Source of the DNA: Microbotryum silenes-acaulis
Taxonomy: Eukaryota; Basidiomycota; Microbotryomycetes; Microbotryales; Microbotryaceae
Reading direction: 5' to 3'
DNA: 64,000 nucleotides
Assembly (NCBI GenBank): GCA_003665825.1
Contig: QPFY01000002.1
Span: 992,001-1,056,000, forward strand
Made by a program: the position numbers and the translations under genes. The notes under the pieces are model-generated. The model saw only the letters and a list, made by a program, of their open reading frames with translations, ran no database searches and was not told where the DNA came from. Shown here one piece after another: positions 59,571 through 64,000 of this stretch; within the stretch, counting starts at the first letter, position 1, and each line of letters begins with the position of its first letter.

Positions 59571-60567
59571 CCTGTCGAACCCAATGTGTATTCTCGTAGT
59601 CTGCGATCCCGAGACCAAGCTTGGATTTGTCTCTTCGGCGGTCAATCCAAGACCAGGCACCGATCTTCGGCTTGCGATCGTTCGCCAAATTCGAAGGAGT
59701 GAGTGGTAGGAAGGAAAGGGGCAGCAAGCACGCCCACGGTACGGCTTCGGCAGGCTCATTTTGCAAATGCAGGTTCTTTTCTCCCAATCCTCGATTTGGC
59801 CCTTCGTGTTTTGTGGGGTTCTGATTATTATCTCAGCAATGGAAAAGAGGAGGGGTTGAGAAGTAAGAGAGGAACGCGAGAAAACTCTAGATGCTACACA
59901 ACCCACGCAAACAAACTGAATCAAACGAAACGATGGAAGAAAAAGGGAAGAACGAGAGGGAGAATGTAGTAAACACGGAAAATGCATCGTTAAAAGAAAA
60001 AGGGACGAGGGGCGAAGAAATTCTATATCGGTGGGAGGGGGAAACAGAAAAGAACGAATCTCTATGTTTGCGGCAGGTCGTTGCATGACGTGGGACTGGT
60101 GCAAAGAATCGCGATCTTTCTTGCTTTGCGAAAAGGTCGAGGTCGAAGATGCAGGAAAAGGCGATACACACACGTGAGGGAGGGGATCGAAGACTCAATC
60201 AAGGACTCGATTCCGTAATCGTGTGTTGGTTGACCTTTCGTTGCCGAAGGCCTCGGTCGTTGGTACAAAAGAGCGGGAGTTGTTGTCGGGCATGCTGAAC
60301 CGCGTGTTGAAGGGGTAAATAATAGTAGAATCTCGCCGGTGGTGACCCCTTGGCTTCGGGTCGGGAAATTTCCGTGTTTGTTGGTCGCTGACGTGTGAAT
60401 ATGGTTGTTTTATGGTGTGGGGTAAGTTTGCTCGGGTGGGCGTGAAGTAGTATGAGGGTGAGAAGAGGCGGTCGGAAAGTCGAGAGATCGGGCGCGATGG
60501 ACGAAGACGATGAACAAAATGAACAGACAAGCGCAAGGGACGATGTACAGAGTCGCAAGCGAGTGGC
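59571..60567. other. RIT1 promoter and DED1 3' flank
   Basis: About 1 kb between two minus-strand genes. The A-rich region 59930-60060 and pyrimidine tracts fit UTR and promoter sequence. Minus-strand open frames at 60195-61160 are shadows of DED1 running into its 3' UTR. Confidence 0.5.
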
Positions 60568-63281
<2,714 letters not shown>

Positions 63282-63568
63282 ATACGTTGTAGGGGGTGGA
63301 AGAGCAGAAGACTGAAGCGTCCAGGCAAGCGAGGGGGAAGTGGAGGGGAAGGAGGGAGTAGTTGGGTATGAGACGAAGTCGTCGGGGAGGAACACAAAGA
63401 GCAGGTTGATCCGCCAATCGCCGTCGTTCGACTTGGCTGCGAACGATCTTCACGCGGCCCGGCCCGGCTCTCGCGCACGGACCCATATGACGTACAGCCG
63501 AGGCTAGCTAACGATTTGATTTTTTTCCTACACCGAGGTCAATCTTAAATATTCCCCAACAAGAAAAT

Positions 63569-64000
63569 CTACACTTTGGCCTTGCCATCACTTCCAAGAA
63601 TCTTCTTGACCTCGTCTCGTTCCTTCTCCTTCTCCCACACAGGTCGCTAAGGCAGCAAAATTCACCCAGTGGCCAAGTCAGCAAGCCTGTGGGTCAGTCT
63701 TGGTCGAAGGAAGTAGTAGAGTACTCACAGGGGTCTCGTACACCTCCCTCGTCCTGCCGTACGTGATGCCTCCCAACCTCGAAACGGGAAGCAACCTCTC
63801 CGTGTCCACGAGCAAGCTGTCGTCGATCAAGTCGTCTCGGACGTGGAATCGCTTGATGCGACCAATGATGATCGTACTCGTGCGGTCCTTGTTATCGTTG
63901 TGGAGATGGTAGTGATGTTCTGTCAAACATGAAGCGAGGATATCGCCACGAATATGTGAGCCAACACACGGGGCAGAAGAATTGACCGTGTCGGATTGTG
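63569..64000 (-). CDS. Flavin-reductase-like domain protein, 3' part (5' end outside window)
   Basis: Exons 63569-63646, 63729-63919 and probably the last bases of an earlier exon, 63987-64000. The visible part reads STIIIGRIKRFHVRDDLIDD, LVDTERLLPVSRLGGITYGRT, then an RPVWEKEKERDEV tail. GRI-x-x-x-H-V and LLPVSRLGG-x-x-Y are typical of the C-terminal half of FMN-binding flavin-reductase-like (split-barrel) proteins common in fungi. The substrate is unknown. The gene is truncated by the window edge, so the exon near 63987 is tentative. Confidence 0.78.

Overview
The window is eukaryotic and fungal. Its genes are interrupted by many short introns (mostly 50-90 nt, GT...AG with CTNAC/CTAAC-like branch sites), third codon positions are GC-rich, and the proteins carry long Ser/Pro/Ala-rich low-complexity tails. 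This intron density and the protein set fit a basidiomycete, most likely a Pucciniomycotina (Microbotryomycetes-type) yeast or smut. The exact taxon is inference and cannot be fixed from the sequence. Nothing looks bacterial or viral, and there is no CRISPR array. Exon models were made by hand from splice consensus, reading phase and family motifs.

Layout, left to right. (1) 1-17 kb: a mitochondrial-type PP2C phosphatase (PTC7-like, +), a short MetE-C-terminal-like methyltransferase (-), a KpsF/GutQ-type SIS sugar-phosphate isomerase (-), thiamine pyrophosphokinase (+), an Mpr1-type GNAT acetyltransferase (-), a two-transmembrane Ser-rich protein that may be Pom34-like (-), an AGTRAP-like membrane protein whose start codon is split by an intron (+), and a SurE-type phosphatase (+). 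(2) 17-25.6 kb: a 1430-aa WDDDF-motif protein (Byr4/Bfa1-like candidate, +), a small coiled-coil gene with an apparent frameshift (-), TAF11 (-), and a TXNDC9/phosducin-like protein (+) sharing a 178-bp divergent promoter with TAF11. (3) 25.6-29.4 kb: a gene-poor accessory stretch with a ~1.3-kb imperfect inverted repeat built from a gene fragment, plus a perfect 26-bp palindrome. (4) 29.4-48.9 kb: a Ser/Pro-rich orphan (+), the Yta7/ATAD2-type AAA-bromodomain ATPase (-), a SNF2-RING ATPase of the Uls1/Rad5/Rad16 class with a SUMO-interaction-like motif (+), a 1512-aa orphan (-) and a LYR-motif protein (-). (5) 48.9-52.5 kb: gene-free, with a degenerate tRNA-like element and a dispersed repeat also found at the window's left edge. 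(6) 52.5-64 kb: a PIAS/Siz-like protein with an atypical SP-RING (+), the initiator-tRNA ribosylphosphate transferase Rit1 (-), the DEAD-box helicase Ded1 with two unusually long 5' introns (-), and the 3' part of a flavin-reductase-like gene cut by the window edge (-).

The genes are mostly unrelated housekeeping loci. Loose themes are transcription and chromatin (TAF11, Yta7/ATAD2, SNF2-RING), SUMO-linked regulation (SNF2-RING with a SIM, the PIAS-like protein), translation (Ded1, Rit1) and methionine/thiamine metabolism with CACGTG boxes upstream. The most unusual items are the hairpin-forming inverted repeat (26317-27611), a 154-bp terminal-inverted-repeat element (13697-13850), the split AUG of the AGTRAP-like gene, and a 39-bp tandem duplication that copies a splice donor in frame inside the SurE gene.
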